Counted from the first letter of the stretch, positions 36,581 through 49,190 are shown. The stretch is DNA of 64,000 nucleotides from Centrapalus pauciflorus (GCA_020465985.1 JAANYP010002982.1:1-64000); one strand, 5' to 3'. Made by a program: numbers and translations. Notes: a model not told the origin generated them from the letters alone.

Positions 36581-37215
36581 TAGGGGTGTACAAAAAAAAC
36601 CAAAAAATCAAACCGTTTGGACTTTAGATTGGTTTGGACTTTGAATTTGCAAAAACCAAAAGTTTCGGTTTGGAGGTAAAAAAAAACCTAAGAAAAAAAC
36701 CAAACGAAACCGAGGTTTTATAATTTTAAAATTTGTAAATACTCTTCCTTTGTTACACTTCTTCATTTAAGTTTTTATTGAAAGTTTTAACTTTTCAATG
36801 TTTAAATTTTATATGCGGCTAAAACTCACTTTGAATATTATGATGATGAATACTGTTGTTATTATTATTATTGCATTTGTATATTGTCATGGTTTGAATG
36901 ATAATATGATTTAATGTCTAAATATTGTTTGTCAAATAATACATAAAGTATTTTTATATTTTGATTTTGTTTATCCATATACATGTTTGTTCCTATATGT
37001 GTGTGTGGTTTTTGGTTTTGGAAAGAATGACTTGAATTTGAAAACCATGAACAAAGAATAACCGGAAAAAACTGAAACCAAACCGTAACCGAAATAAAAA
37101 CCGAAAAACCAAACCGTTTAAAATCCAAACCGAACGTTTTCTTGAATATAAAAACCAAAGTTTCGGTTTGGTTTTTGCCCAAAATTCGATCCAAACCGAT
37201 CCATGCTCACCCCTA
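36581..37215. mobile_element. hAT-type MITE nested in the CACTA DUF4216 exon (635 bp)
   Basis: Perfect 8-bp inverted ends TAGGGGTG...CACCCCTA flanked by TTAGATTT (36573-36580) and CTAGATTT (37216-37223), an 8-bp duplication with one mismatch. The interior is rich in AAACCGTTT/GGTTTGGTTTT in inverted orientation. Removing it rejoins ITGSFRKS with KNCIMNHIPQF of the transposase in frame, confirming the insertion. Confidence 0.8.
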
Positions 37216-38355
37216 CTAGATTTCCTGAATGACCCCGTAATACGAGTTTTTATGAAGATCCTTGGTCTCTCCTCATGATTCACCCTCGAGAGTTTTATTG
37301 TTGCAGCGATTAACGTCACCCCACTATTCTGTAGTGTGCTTTTTTTATCCTGTTGTTTTGTGTTAAAGTATTCCATTGATGTCGTAGGCTTGGTATTTTG
37401 TCACACCGTATTGAGGACCGTACCCCAAATGTTGTATTGTTTTATCAACATTAGTTCCTCCAAACTGTGCTCCCACCTTATTCTTCAACCAGTTTGGAAA
37501 AGTTTTGTTATGTTTGTTGGCCAAACATTTTTCAAACCTCTTGCTATTATTCTCTTTCAACAATGTCATGTGCTCACGTATATACGGAGCAATAATCGTC
37601 ATATGTTACAGGACTGTAAAATGTTCCTCGTGAAAATTTGTTCTTTCAGGAATCTCTATTTTTTGTCCAATCGTCCGAGATTGTGGAACACTGCTATTGA
37701 CACACCTTTCATGTAGTCAGTACAAAGTTCAATCACCTCTTCGGAAGAATATCCTTCAATGATACTACCCACTAGTAGATATTGATTTCTTACATACCCT
37801 TTTAAGAAACCCATACATCTCTCAAATGGATACATGTACCGTAGGAATACATGCCCGCAAGCTTTTATTTCTCTAATAATGTGGGATACTAGGTGAACCA
37901 TGATATCAAAAATGAAGGAGGAAAATACGTTTCTAGCTGACAGAGGGTAACGATAATATCACGTTGCCATGAATCCAACACTTCAGGATCTATACATTTT
38001 GAATGAATCATGTTAAAAAAGGCAGGGTTTAGTGATTATATGGCGAATACGATCTCGCAATATTCCATGAATGGCAATGGGAATCATATGTGTCATTAAA
38101 ACATGATAGTCGTGAGACTTCATACAGAACAATTTCAAATCTTTCATTGACACCAGTTTTTTATGTTAGCAGAATAACCTTTACACCATGCAAGCATTGA
38201 CACAATTAACTTTTCTCATCTTTTGACATTGTATAACATGTTGGAGGCAAAAACGTACGTCTTCCATTGTTTACAACAAAAGCAAACTCAGGTCGAATTC
38301 CCATTTCAACCATATCCTTTCTAACATTAATACCATCTTTCGTTTTTTCCGGATA

Positions 38356-39488
38356 TGTTGAAACACCCGTTCTAATAACGCGGCGTTTTTATTAAAATAT
38401 GCAACATAAACCTCGAAGTAATAAAATAAAGCTTTCTAAGTTCAAATAATAAAAATTCAGAGTACGCTAAAATTTAAATGTAGTTATTATAAATAAATCG
38501 AAAGTTTAGGATCTACCCATCCCAAGTACAGAATATAAATCATAAAAAAAATGCAGAAGTCTTTTCTGATACAACAAATCATCAAACCCTAGATCCTGAA
38601 GCTAGTGTCTTTCCATTATAAGCCAAACCTGAACATTTGTCCCCACAACCGAGGTAAGTCGTCGCCTACCGAGTAACAGATTTAAAAGCACAAACAAGCA
38701 TAAATAATATGATCAACACAAATATCGGCTCAAATTTAACGTGTGTAGCTTTACGACTCGATCGATTTAGCATACACGAATAGGGTGTTGTTACCGGCTC
38801 ACTCGATAACAAGTACACGGCGTACGACTCGCTCGGATAGCACGTGTACAAAACATGCGGCTTGCCCGACATTCAACTCGGAAGCACACAACAACCTCAC
38901 TAAATCAACATAATACACAGTATGCATACCGGGGAAATGGTTCACATATATCGGCTCATGGCAATGAAATAAGTAACAACATCCAAGGCTAAGCATGATA
39001 GTTAAACAATAATCATGGCAATAGAAACGAAAGAGATATCCAGTGCAAACATATCATGTATGATCATTTGTGAAATTAAATCATTTACTCATAGTGCTCG
39101 AAATCTATAATCTACCAAGCAACTATCAAACTCTGTTGAAAACACTAGCGAAAGCCACACGTCTCAATCAAATCACCAAAGTCCAACAAAGTACATTGTC
39201 TATTTATCAATATTTTTAACTCTAAATTTTACTAGGTCCGATATATATAATTTAATTAAAGTTCAGGGATTAAAGTAATAATTTAACTTTAGTTATTCCG
39301 CCAACAATTACAAAATTATGAATTGAAATTGCATGAACAATTCATCACCTTAATTAGAACTACTAAATTATATACATATATATATATCTTAACTCCTTTA
39401 TAATGCATTTCGATCAAAGTCTTAAAAACAAGTTTTTATGCACAATGTAAAAGTTTTTAAAGCACAAGGCTGAATTTTAAGAGGTACA
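38356..39488. repeat. LTR-like block next to the CACTA remnant, possible solo LTR
   Basis: The block begins TGTTGAAACACCCG, exactly where CACTA coding text stops, and may end at GAGGTACA (39488); TG...CA and the ACACCC start are typical of gypsy LTRs. It contains repeated CGGCTCACTCG / CGACTCGCTCGG phrases near 38790-38880. No 5-bp duplication is found at the proposed borders, so the right limit is uncertain. Orientation unknown. Confidence 0.35.
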
Positions 39489-40596
39489 AGATGTTAGAGC
39501 TTAAGGTACAAGTGTTTATTAGGCCTGAAACCCCACACGACTCTTCACTGTCCATCGGGACTCTCATTTTATTTTCTCTATGCACCGCCTCATCTCCTTC
39601 CTGCGTTGATCATCTCCTCAATCCGTTATCCAGCTGCATCTCCCATCTAACGATTCCTCAACCTCAGATGCTCCTGACGATCCCTTCTAACGATCCCTCA
39701 ATCTCATACTGTTCGACACATGCTTTCGATCCCTTAACCACAGATGCTCGAGATTTGTTGCTTGACTTAAACAGGTACAGATTTTCTTTCACACTCAATT
39801 AACAGAAGCACTTCACCAATCATTAATTCTGTTAGTGTTTTTTTTAGAGATTGTGATGTCAATGTTCCTTCAATATTCATCACAGATTTGGGTTTTTTGG
39901 TTACTTTTGAATCCAAGCTAAAATGCTTCTTTTTTGAATCCAAGGTAAACCAAACTGAAGTATGGTTTGGTTTCTGACATTTGGTATGCTTTGGTTTCTG
40001 ATTTTTGATTTAAAACCCTCAATGCATAAGAAAACCACATTTGATATTTTCAATTGTTTTTACTTAAAAATCGATTTTTGTTTGGAGACCCTCATATTGT
40101 GTTCATTTTAAAAATCGATTTGTGTAGTCTCGATTTTGAATATTTGATCATCAAATTTGTTATGGAAATGGTGCTTGAATATGATTTGGATACTTTTTCT
40201 TTGATTTTTGCATTTGAACAGAATGATATCTATAAGAGGTTTGTGACACGGTTGGTCTTCTATTCAAACTTGTATCTCATTGTTTGTTGCTTGCATAACA
40301 GTTTTTAGTTGTGATGCTTTAAATTGATAGCAATTAAGATTTATAATTCTCAAAAGTTCAACAACAAGAGGAGGTAATTCTTTTTGTCTGCACATTTTTG
40401 TTGTTTTTATTGGTCATGGATTTTCCAGAAGATGTTTTTTGTTGAATAATTTTTAGTTGTTTGGGTTTAACTTGAATGATTGCCCATCTTCCTTTTTGTT
40501 CCATTGAATTGCCAAAAAAGGAAACTACTTGAAATTTATTAAATACTTGCAGATTCTGTGGATGCTTTTTTTTGAATGTATAAAGGCAAGTTGTGT
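39489..40596. other. Unassigned DNA upstream of gene fragments
   Basis: A 103-codon frame (39491-39802) ends near a donor-like CAG|GTACAG (39773-39778) but shows no family I know. The rest is T-rich and intron-like. Confidence 0.35.
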
Positions 40597-40721
40597 ATGT
40601 GAGTTTGAAGCTAAGATGATGAGGAAAGTTAGATTCGGTGTGGCTGCTGGAAGTTTGGACCTTGACCCCAAGACTTACAAGTTGTCTGGTGGTGAAATTG
40701 AAAATGAGCAGCATCAGGAGG
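40597..40721 (+). pseudogene. Exon-like fragment of an unrecognised gene
   Basis: Encodes AKMMRKVRFGVAAGSLDLDP and then KTYKLSGGEIENEQHQE, ending at a good donor (GAG|GTGAGC). Non-repetitive, balanced composition unlike its surroundings marks it as genuine former coding DNA. I do not recognise the protein. Confidence 0.45.
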
Positions 40722-41097
40722 TGAGCAGGGGAGGTACGAGACTTATTTTAGGGGGCGTGTAGCGGTTATGTGTGTGTGTGTTGTGTAACTAAAACATAAC
40801 AGTAGCAGTAGCAGTTATAATATAAGTGTGTGTGTGTGTGTTTCTTATTCAAAAACGACAGCAACAAATGTAGTGTGTGTGTGTATGCAGGTCCATGATC
40901 ACGAGTTGCATTGTGTGATTGAATGTACATCAGTGCGTGTGAGTTTTAAAAGTAAACAGAAACATTATCTATGAATATATGCGTGTGCAGAGTGTATGTA
41001 TGTACTGTGTGTGTGCTGTTTGGTAATTCAGCAGCAGCAATTTATGATAGCATATGCATGTTTTTGTGTTTGTGTTGTATATGTAGCAATACTGTTG

Positions 41098-41190
41098 GCC
41101 CGTTCTCAATCAACAATTGCTATGATGTCAAACCTCCATCTCTTTTCAGCACTAAGAATATCGGCAAAACCCTTCTTACTCACATAGAGG
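41098..41190 (+). pseudogene. Fragment of a ribosomal protein S3a (eS1) gene
   Basis: Translates as CYDVKPPSLFSTKNIGKTLL followed by THIE, resembling the conserved N-terminal segment of eukaryotic 40S protein S3a (eS1), which stabilises the small-subunit platform. It ends in a donor-like GAG|GTAATC at the place where the plant gene would plausibly have an intron, with T-rich sequence after it. Only about 30 codons are present, so this is a captured or relic piece and not a functional gene. Confidence 0.6.
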
Positions 41191-41884
41191 TAATCTATTA
41201 TCTCCTTCATTTATTTAGATTTTCTTATTTAGTTTTATTTGTGTGTAACTCTCTGATTTTGTTTTCATATGTTTTTGATCTACATCAATAGGTTAACAAA
41301 GGTTGATTTACTATCTGAATTATCATTTTCTTTAAATTATTTATGATTTAGAGCTGTTCTTGAAGGCAGAATTAATACCGCGGATTAAAGGTCCTTTAAT
41401 TTTAATCAATTTTGAAGGAACTGTTGGTTTTATGTTTGGAAGCTAGGTTTTATTCAGACCCAATTAGTTTTTTTAGATTGTAGCATTGTTTTCCTTGTAA
41501 GCGAGTGCATCATAACTTTGATTGGAAAATCGAGTAAGCTAGCTTCGAGATCAATTGTGTTTTTTTTTTTGTAGTTATGATGATGATATAGATGTTGGCA
41601 AAGGTGATTTTGTTCTTAAATTTAGAACCTAGAATTGCATGCATATTTTGTTTAGGGGGTAATCTGTGTAGATGATATAAACATCGCTAATATTCATTTT
41701 TTATAAGCGATCTACATTTTATTGGTGTAACCATGTTGATTTTGCATACATCTTCAGATCTAATAGATTTATATACATTTTGGACCCTTTATGCTAATTT
41801 CTCGTTTACAATTTGGTTTTTCTTGTTGCATTATTTGGTTTTGATTGAGCTATGTACTATTTGCAAGGATCCTTACCAGCAATA

Positions 41885-42020
41885 GAATGGGGCTAACATT
41901 CACCAAAATCTTTATTATGCTCTTTGCCAAGAAAGAGATGAACATCTTGATGGTTGGTCTTGATGCGACTGGTAAGACAACAATTTTGTACAAGCTCAAC
42001 CTTCGTGAGATCGCGACGAC
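41885..42020 (+). pseudogene. First coding exon of an ARF-type GTPase, truncated
   Basis: ATG at 41887 opens MGLTFTKIFIMLFAKKEMNI and continues LMVGLDATGKTTILYKLNL to REIATTI, the N-terminus of ADP-ribosylation factor with the myristoylation Gly2 and an intact P-loop (GLDATGKT). ARF proteins recruit coat complexes to Golgi membranes. The text then leaves the family before switch I. An acceptor-like TTACCAG lies a few bases upstream, like an intron in the 5' leader, which argues for capture from genomic DNA rather than from mRNA. Substitutions and truncation make it a fragment. Confidence 0.75.
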
Positions 42021-42163
42021 AATTTACTTAAATATATTGTTCATTTTGGTCTGCTTCAGGACATTAGTGGATCATTTATTATGTTAATTCGGCATTAATC
42101 CTCTTATTTTGCTTGTTGTGGAATAGTTAAATCAGAAAGTGTAAATACGTGTGTTTGTGAGTC

Positions 42164-42832
42164 TGTTGGGAAATATTCTAAGTATGTCAAGCTGTTAGTT
42201 AGATTTCTCAAACTGTTAGTAGATTTTCTGTGTAATTACAAAATTCAAGCTGTTAGTTGAGTAAGTTCGAACTGCTAGTTCAAAAGTTCAAGCTGCCAGT
42301 GCTCAAGTTCAAGCTGCTCAACAGATAGACTTCAAGCTGCTCAACAGTTCAATAAACAGAAAGTGCTGAAATTCAGGAAAAAGATTTTTATTCGAAGATT
42401 CAAGCATATCTACTACCAGAGAAATCAAAGTTTCTCAAGGAAACAAATCAGAAGGCTTTATATATAGATAGAATAGGTTTTTCTATTGTAAGCCTGCACG
42501 TACAAATTTTGATTCAGTTGTAATTGCTTTCTGATTAAGTTTTCATAAGCCTCTAAGGTTGTAAAACCCTAAGAACAGTCTATGTTCTTCATCTAATCAA
42601 ACAGATTAGAGGTGATTGTAATCATTGAGTTTGGCAATACAAAAGATTTAATTTTTGATTATACTTATGTGTTATTTGTTTTGAAAGCTTTTCTTAAAAC
42701 AGTTAAGTGTTATTCCGCAAACTTCTTGATTGGACTTTGATTCAATACAAGGTTATTGGTTTTATACTCTGATTGATTCAAACCAGTCAATCTTAGGTAG
42801 TGATTTTGATCTTGACAAGTGGTACCAGAGCC
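42164..42832 (+). repeat. 5' LTR and primer site of B1
   Basis: LTR of 654 bp, TGTTGGGAAATATTC to TTGATCTTGACA, then AG and TGGTACCAGAGCC (42820-42832), a tRNA-Met-type primer site with one change from TGGTATCAGAGC. A TATA box (TTTATATATAG, about 42457-42467) fits LTR promoter position. The first third repeats TTCAAGCTG and CAAGCTGTTAGTT many times. Confidence 0.92.
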
Positions 42833-42892
42833 TAAGGTTTTTCTTTGTTTTCAAAGTCAGAAGCTTTCTTTTAAAATTTTTATTTTTCTGCA

Positions 42893-43507
42893 ATGGAATT
42901 TGATAATAGCAGTAGTGGATCTGGGCAAGGACTCAAAGTGCCTATGCTCAAACCCACTGAGTTCGAGATGTGGAAACTCAGGATTCAACAGCACATTCAA
43001 TTTATTGATTATGCCATATGGGAAGCTGTTGAATTTCCTCCTGTAGTTGATCCTGAACTAGATGCTGAGGGCAAGCCCAGAGAAACACCTCCAAAGACTG
43101 AACTTGAAAGAAAGGGTAGAATGAATGAAGTGAAAGCTCTTACACTTTTACAGATAGCCATTCCTAATGCTTATCAACATCAGTTTAAAAAGCTCTATAC
43201 TGCTCATTCCCTTTGGATTGCTTTAGAGAAAAGATTTGCTGGCAATGCTAGCACCAAAAGGAATAAAAAAGATCTATAGAAACAGCAGTATGAAAACTTT
43301 TCTGGTGGCAAGAATGAAAACCTTACTCAAATCTTTGACAAGTTTAATAAACTGATAGGTGAATTGGAGAGTGCCAAAGTCAGCTTGGATCAAGATGAAG
43401 TGAACAGAAAATTTTTTAGATCACTTGGTGAAGAGTGGACAGTCTATGCTGCCCAATGGAGAACAAAAGAAACTCTTGATGAAATAGAGTTGGATGACCT
43501 TTACAAC
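42893..43507 (+). pseudogene. B1 gag, N-terminal part, truncated
   Basis: MEFDNSSSGSGQGLKVPMLK begins a copia Gag (UBN2-like): FEMWKLRIQQHIQFIDYAIW, LWIALEKRFAGNASTKRNKK, then a TAG at 43277-43279 where B2 has a Leu codon, then KQQYENFSGGKNENLTQIFD up to ELDDLYN. At 43507 homology to B2 stops abruptly and unrelated DNA begins, so the nucleocapsid part is lost from this copy. Confidence 0.88.
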
Positions 43508-44106
43508 CATCCCTCACCAACACTCTTGGCTCTTGTTTCGTATGTAATTCGCTTGACAATGTGAGCATCATTGTCTGTCAGTTCAAGGAAAAGCAACCAC
43601 CAATCATTTGTAGTGAAATTTTTATACATAATCAACAAAAAAACCAATAGTTAGAGTTACGAATATCTCACATACTCGTTTAAGATGGCAGTCATATTGT
43701 TCTTCATCTTACTAAAGATATCAATATTGTCCTGCAGCTGTTGATTGATGTTGCAAAGCATCAGCTCGACATCGAAAAGCTAGTTAACCATACAAATTTC
43801 AAAAACACAATTTGTTTTATCAAATCTTGTTTCGCTGACAAATTCTCAGGCGCACACACACACATTCAACTCTTGAACTACTGATTATAATGTTCGTTGG
43901 GCATTTTGGTACTAATGGCCTGATGGGCCAAACAGGAAAACACCACTTGGTAAAAGAAAACACAAACGAAACATAATCCAGAAATGTGTGTCCTTGATTG
44001 TAGAAATCAAATTGTTATCTCTAATTTGGTCATGCAGTCATGTAAACGAATCTTAAATTTTCTCATGTTTCAAGTGTGAACGTAATTTCAACAATTTTTT
44101 CTTTGG

Positions 44107-44405
44107 TTTAGTATGAAAAAACCCAACATGTTTTCACATTTTTTGCGTTTTCGTCCCTCCATGTTATTTTTTTCCATAAAAAATCTCAAGTTATTCTTTT
44201 CGTTTTGATTTAGTGAAATTTGGACAACAAACCCCAGTTATATTTTTGGGAACCGGGTTTTAAAAAACTGAAATACCGGGTTTTAATGTCCGAATTTCCC
44301 AAAACCAACAGGAAAAGTATAACTTGAGGACTTTTATGGAAAAAATAACATGGAGAGACAAAAACGCAAAAAACATGAAAACATGTTGGTTTTTTTCATA
44401 ATAAA
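44107..44405. mobile_element. MITE with long inverted repeats (about 299 bp)
   Basis: The first about 90 bases (TTTAGTATGAAAAAACCC, CAACATGTTTTCA, CCATGTTATTTTTTTCCATA) return in inverse order at the right end with few mismatches, leaving a loop of about 110 bases. It would fold into a long hairpin and has no coding capacity. A target duplication is not clear, so the superfamily is open. Confidence 0.7.
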
Positions 44406-45291
44406 TCCTTTTTTCTTTGAATAAACACACTCTCTTTTAAACGTTTATAATTGAGAACTTCCCAAAATTTTAAATGCTTCTTTTAAGTGTGAAGAAAAAA
44501 CGCATATGATTCACATATTTGTTGTAGTGGCTACAACATATCTATTTGTGGTAGCGGCTACAACATACGTTTGAAAAGTATGGAAGAATTACTTACCTTC
44601 AGTGCACAAATATTGGTTGATATCTAACTAAGAACTTGGATGTTTTGTTCCAACAGAAGCCTTATTCAGCCTTGTAATGCTGCTTCAAAGAGTACAATAC
44701 AAGTCATTATGTCAATAGAATCACTGAATCATCAAGAACTTCAAGTGATGCTAATATTAGCAGCACGATGTTCACTCAAACAACATTTGTAACCAACTGG
44801 TCCGCTCTGCCACTTATTCGGTTAGAACAAATGTCAAATTTGGCAGCACCAAATCTGACCACAACCATACTTGCCCTCCTATCTGAAACTCCAGGAAAAA
44901 AACCATACAAATCAGTGAATCAACCATACTCGCACTCATATCTGAAACTCTAGGAACAAACCATACAGATTAGAAATGCATTTCAGAACGAAAACTCTAA
45001 AGAAAACCCCCTGATAAATCAAAACACAAATGAGGAACAACATAAATCAAAATCAATAGAATATAACTAAAACTACAAATAAATTAAAAATAACAACAGA
45101 TATACATATGCATAATCAATCAAACACAAATTACAAAACTATAACAGCACGCCACAATCACATGTAAAAAAATAAAGGGAAATTTAGTACAAACCTTGAA
45201 GCGTTCTGCGAGTAGATAACTGGAACTTCTTTGTGTCAAAAGAGGTGGAGGACGACAGAACTGTGGTGCCAAAAATCCAAAAACTCATGAG

Positions 45292-45450
<159 letters not shown>

Positions 45451-45655
45451 GATTGTTACTTCAGTTTTTGTTCTGTTTTCCAGCAACCATTTAAACACAC
45501 TTACTTAGACATATTTAATACTTGGTTTATATATTTATCAGATTCTTGTTGCTGGTGATTTATATGCCCATCCATCTCGACATTTAAAAAAGAAAAGAAG
45601 AATAAAACTTAAGTCTGAGACTCTGAGATTCAGCCTAATGCTGAATTACGGACTC

Positions 45656-46318
45656 TGTCAGGATCAAAATGACTACCTAAGATTAACTGGTTTGAATCAA
45701 TCAGAGTATAAAACCAATAACCTTGTATTGAATCAAAGTCCAATTAAGAAGTTTGCGGAATAACACTTAACTGTTTTAAGAAAAGCTTTCAAACAAATAA
45801 CACATAAATATAATAAAAATCAAATCTTTTGTATTGCCAAACTCAATGATTATAATCACCTCTAATCTGTTTGATTAGACGAAGAACACAGACTGTTCTT
45901 AGGGTTTTACAACCTTAGAGGCTTATGAAAACTTAATCAGAAAGCAATTACAACTGAATCAAAACTTGTACGTGCAGGCTTACAATAGAAAAACCTAACT
46001 ATCTATATATAAAGCCTTCTGATTTGTTTCCTTGAGAAACTCTGATTTCTCTGGAAGTAGATATGCTTGAATCTTCGAATAAAAATCTTTTTCCTGAATT
46101 TCAGCAGTTTCTGTTTATTGAACTGTTGAGCAGCTTGAAGTCTATATGTTGAGCAGCTTGAACTTGAGCACTGGCAGCTTGAACTTTTGAACTAGCAGTT
46201 CGAACTTACTCAACTAACAGCTTGAACTTTGTAATTACACAGAAAATCTACTAACAGTTTGAGAAATCTAACTAACAGCTTGACATACTTAGAATATTTC
46301 CAAACAATCTCCCCCTAA
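45656..46318 (-). repeat. 3' LTR and polypurine tract of B2
   Basis: 651 bp. Minus-strand start TGTTTGGAAATATTC (46306) is preceded by the tract TTAGGGGGAGAT (46307-46318). At five sites (TGTTT start, TTTTTATTAT, GTTTGAAAG, GTCATTTTG, GATCCTGACA) it matches the B1 3' LTR and differs from both 5' LTRs. Confidence 0.92.
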
Positions 46319-46411
46319 CTTAATTCTTCACACAAGACTTTAAGTTTTTTGTAAAAATAAGGAAATAAAACAAAGTAAAACTGTTATCTACAAACTAAGG
46401 CATCCAAAAAC

Positions 46412-49190
46412 TTACAGTTGTGAAAGTTTATGCTTTATTACCTTTAAAAAATCTCTTTTCATCTCTTCCTTATGACAGTAAATCTTCACTGAGCTTATTT
46501 GAAGTAACCATGCTTTTGGAAGATTAAAGAACTCAAAATTGAAGAAGATGTTGGACCCGTTTGCGAATTTGAGTCTATATGTCTTTGATTTCACATATAG
46601 ATCAACATGTACAATCTTCATATCCTTGGCATCTTCTATATCTCTTCTGATAGATTCTGGGTCAAAAATGCTTTTAAGATCTTTTACACTCTGCTTAACC
46701 CAAAGAAGTGGAGAGCTAGACTGACTAACTGTTCCAATACGATGCATTTGTGTCAGCTCTTCTCTGGTCATCTTCTGTACTAGATGAACTATGCTCTTGT
46801 ATTCTTCCTCAGTACCAGCTTCTCTTTTGACTACAAAATGATATTTTAAATCAATGTCATCCATTGATTTAGCATACCAGTATGTAATAGGAGGCTTGGA
46901 GAAGTCATGCTGATCGAGGGTCTTTTCAATTTCCATTACCTTCTGCAACTGATGCTCAAACAGTACTCTTTTCACCTGATCAAGCTTTGCTTGTTGAATT
47001 GCTTCAGATTGAGGATCATTAGCAACAGCATGAACAGGAGGAGGAGGATCACTGACACCAGCTTGAACTGGTTCTTGTTGGCTTTGGACTTGTTGGGAAA
47101 CTTTGGCTGCTTTCTGTTTCTCCATTTCTTTGTCATGTAGGTCTTGCAGCTTTTCTGTTGGCCATGACTGAGCCATTATTCTTGTAATTCCAACTGATGC
47201 AGAGAAGTTTATCAAAAATTTTCTGTGTTCAGCCTTTGAATTCCCTGTTGGCATTTTCCTTTTCTTCTGATTCTGCTTGACCACAAACCCTCTTAGTTAA
47301 TCACCTAAGGTTTCATCATCTTTCATTGGAGCATGAGTTTGCTGGTCTAAGAGATCATCCTGTTCTTCTGCTAACTTTCTTGCAAATTTAGCATCATAAG
47401 CAACCTGGGCTTCTTTAGAGGAAAATTTAATCTTTGGAGATTCAATGCGTATGCCCTTATCCTTATCTCTGGAAGCAGATGCTGTGGATTGGACTGTACT
47501 GACAGGAGCCTGAGTTCCTTCTTTGATAACAACTCCAGTTGTTCTGATTGGAGCAGCTTGAGTTTCTAGGCTAACAGCTTGAGTAGTTGTTGGGACTGTT
47601 AGCCTAGAATCTAGGACTGTTGGAGCAGGGGTTGAAGCTGTTTGGACTGAAGTAGGGAACTCCTGATTCTCCCCCTTTTTGGATGCATTGGTTTGGCTAG
47701 AAGGACCTACAACCTTTTCAATAAGGGTTCGAACCATCTTCTCAAGTTGAATAATCTTATTTCCACAGAGGGTGAACCCTTGATGAAAATAATCCATTCT
47801 TTGATGTTGAGCTGCTATTGTCTGTTGCATAGATGAGATTAGTGCCCCTGTGTAGTAATAAGGGAATTGTAAAGTTCCAATACGGCTACAACAGGTTTCA
47901 GCTGAGGATCCGTCAATATCATAAGTTTCAGACTAGCCTCAAGATCATCAAATGATAGTGGTATTTGTGATCTATCACTGGCATGAATTCCTGAAGTAGA
48001 AACATCTAGGCCCCTTTGTTCTTGGTACTGGGGACTTCCAGAAGGTGCTTGCACACCCTCTGTTGCCATGGGTGTGGTCTTAGTGATGTTGACACTGTCC
48101 TGTGCCTGTTGTGCAGAGACATCAGTAGTGTCAGCCACAAACCCCATATGGACATCCTCTGATGGGATGGCCACCTTTAAATTGAGGATGAGAGTTTCCT
48201 CAGTGGGTTCCCTTTGGGTATTCTGTGCAGAAGTATCCTCCTGCACGGGGATATTTGGCTCTGGTGTTAGGGCTGAGGAGGAAGGAGCTCCTGAAACCCT
48301 TTGTCTTTTATATTGTATGAGTGGGGATGTAGGTGTGATAGAAGGAGCAGATGGAATATTTGTATCATGAGGAGTGGGTTGGGGTCCTGGGGGTGAAGCA
48401 GTGACGGATGGCTGAGCCTGCTCAGGACCTTCTCCTCTGTTTATTGGATTGATGCCCAGCATTGCAGAGGGCAATGGGACATCTACATTCAAAAAATTGG
48501 CACTAGGTATTAAATTCTTTTTATTGATGGTAAAGAGTGCCTATGGGAAATATGTATCCTTTTATGTATATTAAAATTATTGCAAGATCTTGCAATTATT
48601 TCAGCCAAAAATCGTGGATACATAAAAAATTTCCCATTCTTTAGGGCATGATGCCTTAACATCCCCTGAAAAATCATGTTTGAAAAATTGAACTGTCGGC
48701 CCGTTGATAAGCACACCAAGACAGTGGCTATATTTGAAGAAAATTCTGACCAACCAGTTCTTTTAGGGCTAATACACTGTTGTATAACATGCACAAGATA
48801 TTTCCATTTAGTGGAAAAATGTGCTTTAAAGAAAGTAAAAGAATCAGTAGGGCCCCTACCCTATTGCAAAAAGTCCTTCATGTAATGCAGTGAGGGATAA
48901 ATCGGATATACCTACGGCATCTTGAAGACGCAAGTGTTGGCAGTGATTTCCTCAGTAACAGAAATAGGGTTGCCGTGGATTTTGGATGTCAAAGAGGTGA
49001 CTCCGTTGATGGTTTTGACAGAAGCATATTTCCAGAACTGCTCTATATGAGATATATAGATGGTGGGATTTATAGTGAGGGCATGATGGATATGGGAACT
49101 TCGAAGGAAGTCCATCATGTCGTGGAATGGTTGAAGGTCAGTGTGTTTGAGTGAATAAGGAAGACAGTTGCGTTCTTTGACAAACTCCAT
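46412..49190 (-). pseudogene. B2 ORF3, post-pol protein of unknown function
   Basis: Minus strand from ATG 49190. MEFVKERNCLPYSLKHTDLQ, then NPTIYISHIEQFWKYASV (matching IPQIYLQQFW of Copia-A ORF3) to a TAG near 48912. Then WKYLVHVIQQCISPKRTGW and STGRQFNFSNMIFQGMLRHH, a Pro/Ser/Thr-rich linker (48492-47839), a coiled-coil-like part (QHQRMDYFHQGFTLCGNKII) to a stop at 47297, and a Lys/Gln-rich part with FEHQLQKVMEIEKTLDQHDF and a C-terminal domain ending VIKHKLSQL (46412). Stops and frame breaks at about 48912, 48510, 47839 and 47297; some may be recent. I recall closely similar proteins in composite-plant retrotransposons. No membrane segment or enzyme motif is visible. Confidence 0.72.

Larger units (their letters stand above)
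34896..38355 (-). pseudogene. CACTA (En/Spm) transposase remnant, TNP2/DUF4218/DUF4216 region
   Basis: Minus strand. 38355 to 38100: KTKDGINVRKDMVEMGIRP, RRTFLPPTCYTMSKDEK, VSMKDLKLFCMKSHDYHVL. 37901-37656: the DUF4218 core FLRYMYPFERCMGFLKGYV. 37602-37363: FPNWLKNKV and YQAYDINGI. 37376-37217: STLQNSGVTL and ITGSFRKS (DUF4216), interrupted by a MITE and resuming at 36580 with KNCIMNHIPQFICKWVENE and VDNDGFTLVNL. 35540-35300: EHPGLTRAVGSTIGLKRGL. 35078-34896: VKVRVDNVHYDLPLLVPTEE. The order matches the second half of plant CACTA transposases. The upstream half is cut at 38355 by an LTR-like block, and the gypsy LTR abuts the other end. It is long dead: stops in all parts. Confidence 0.85.

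Noticed and set aside
41845..42087. Functional ARF GTPase gene
   Set aside because: Only the first exon is present, homology stops before switch I and conserved residues are changed; it is a fragment.
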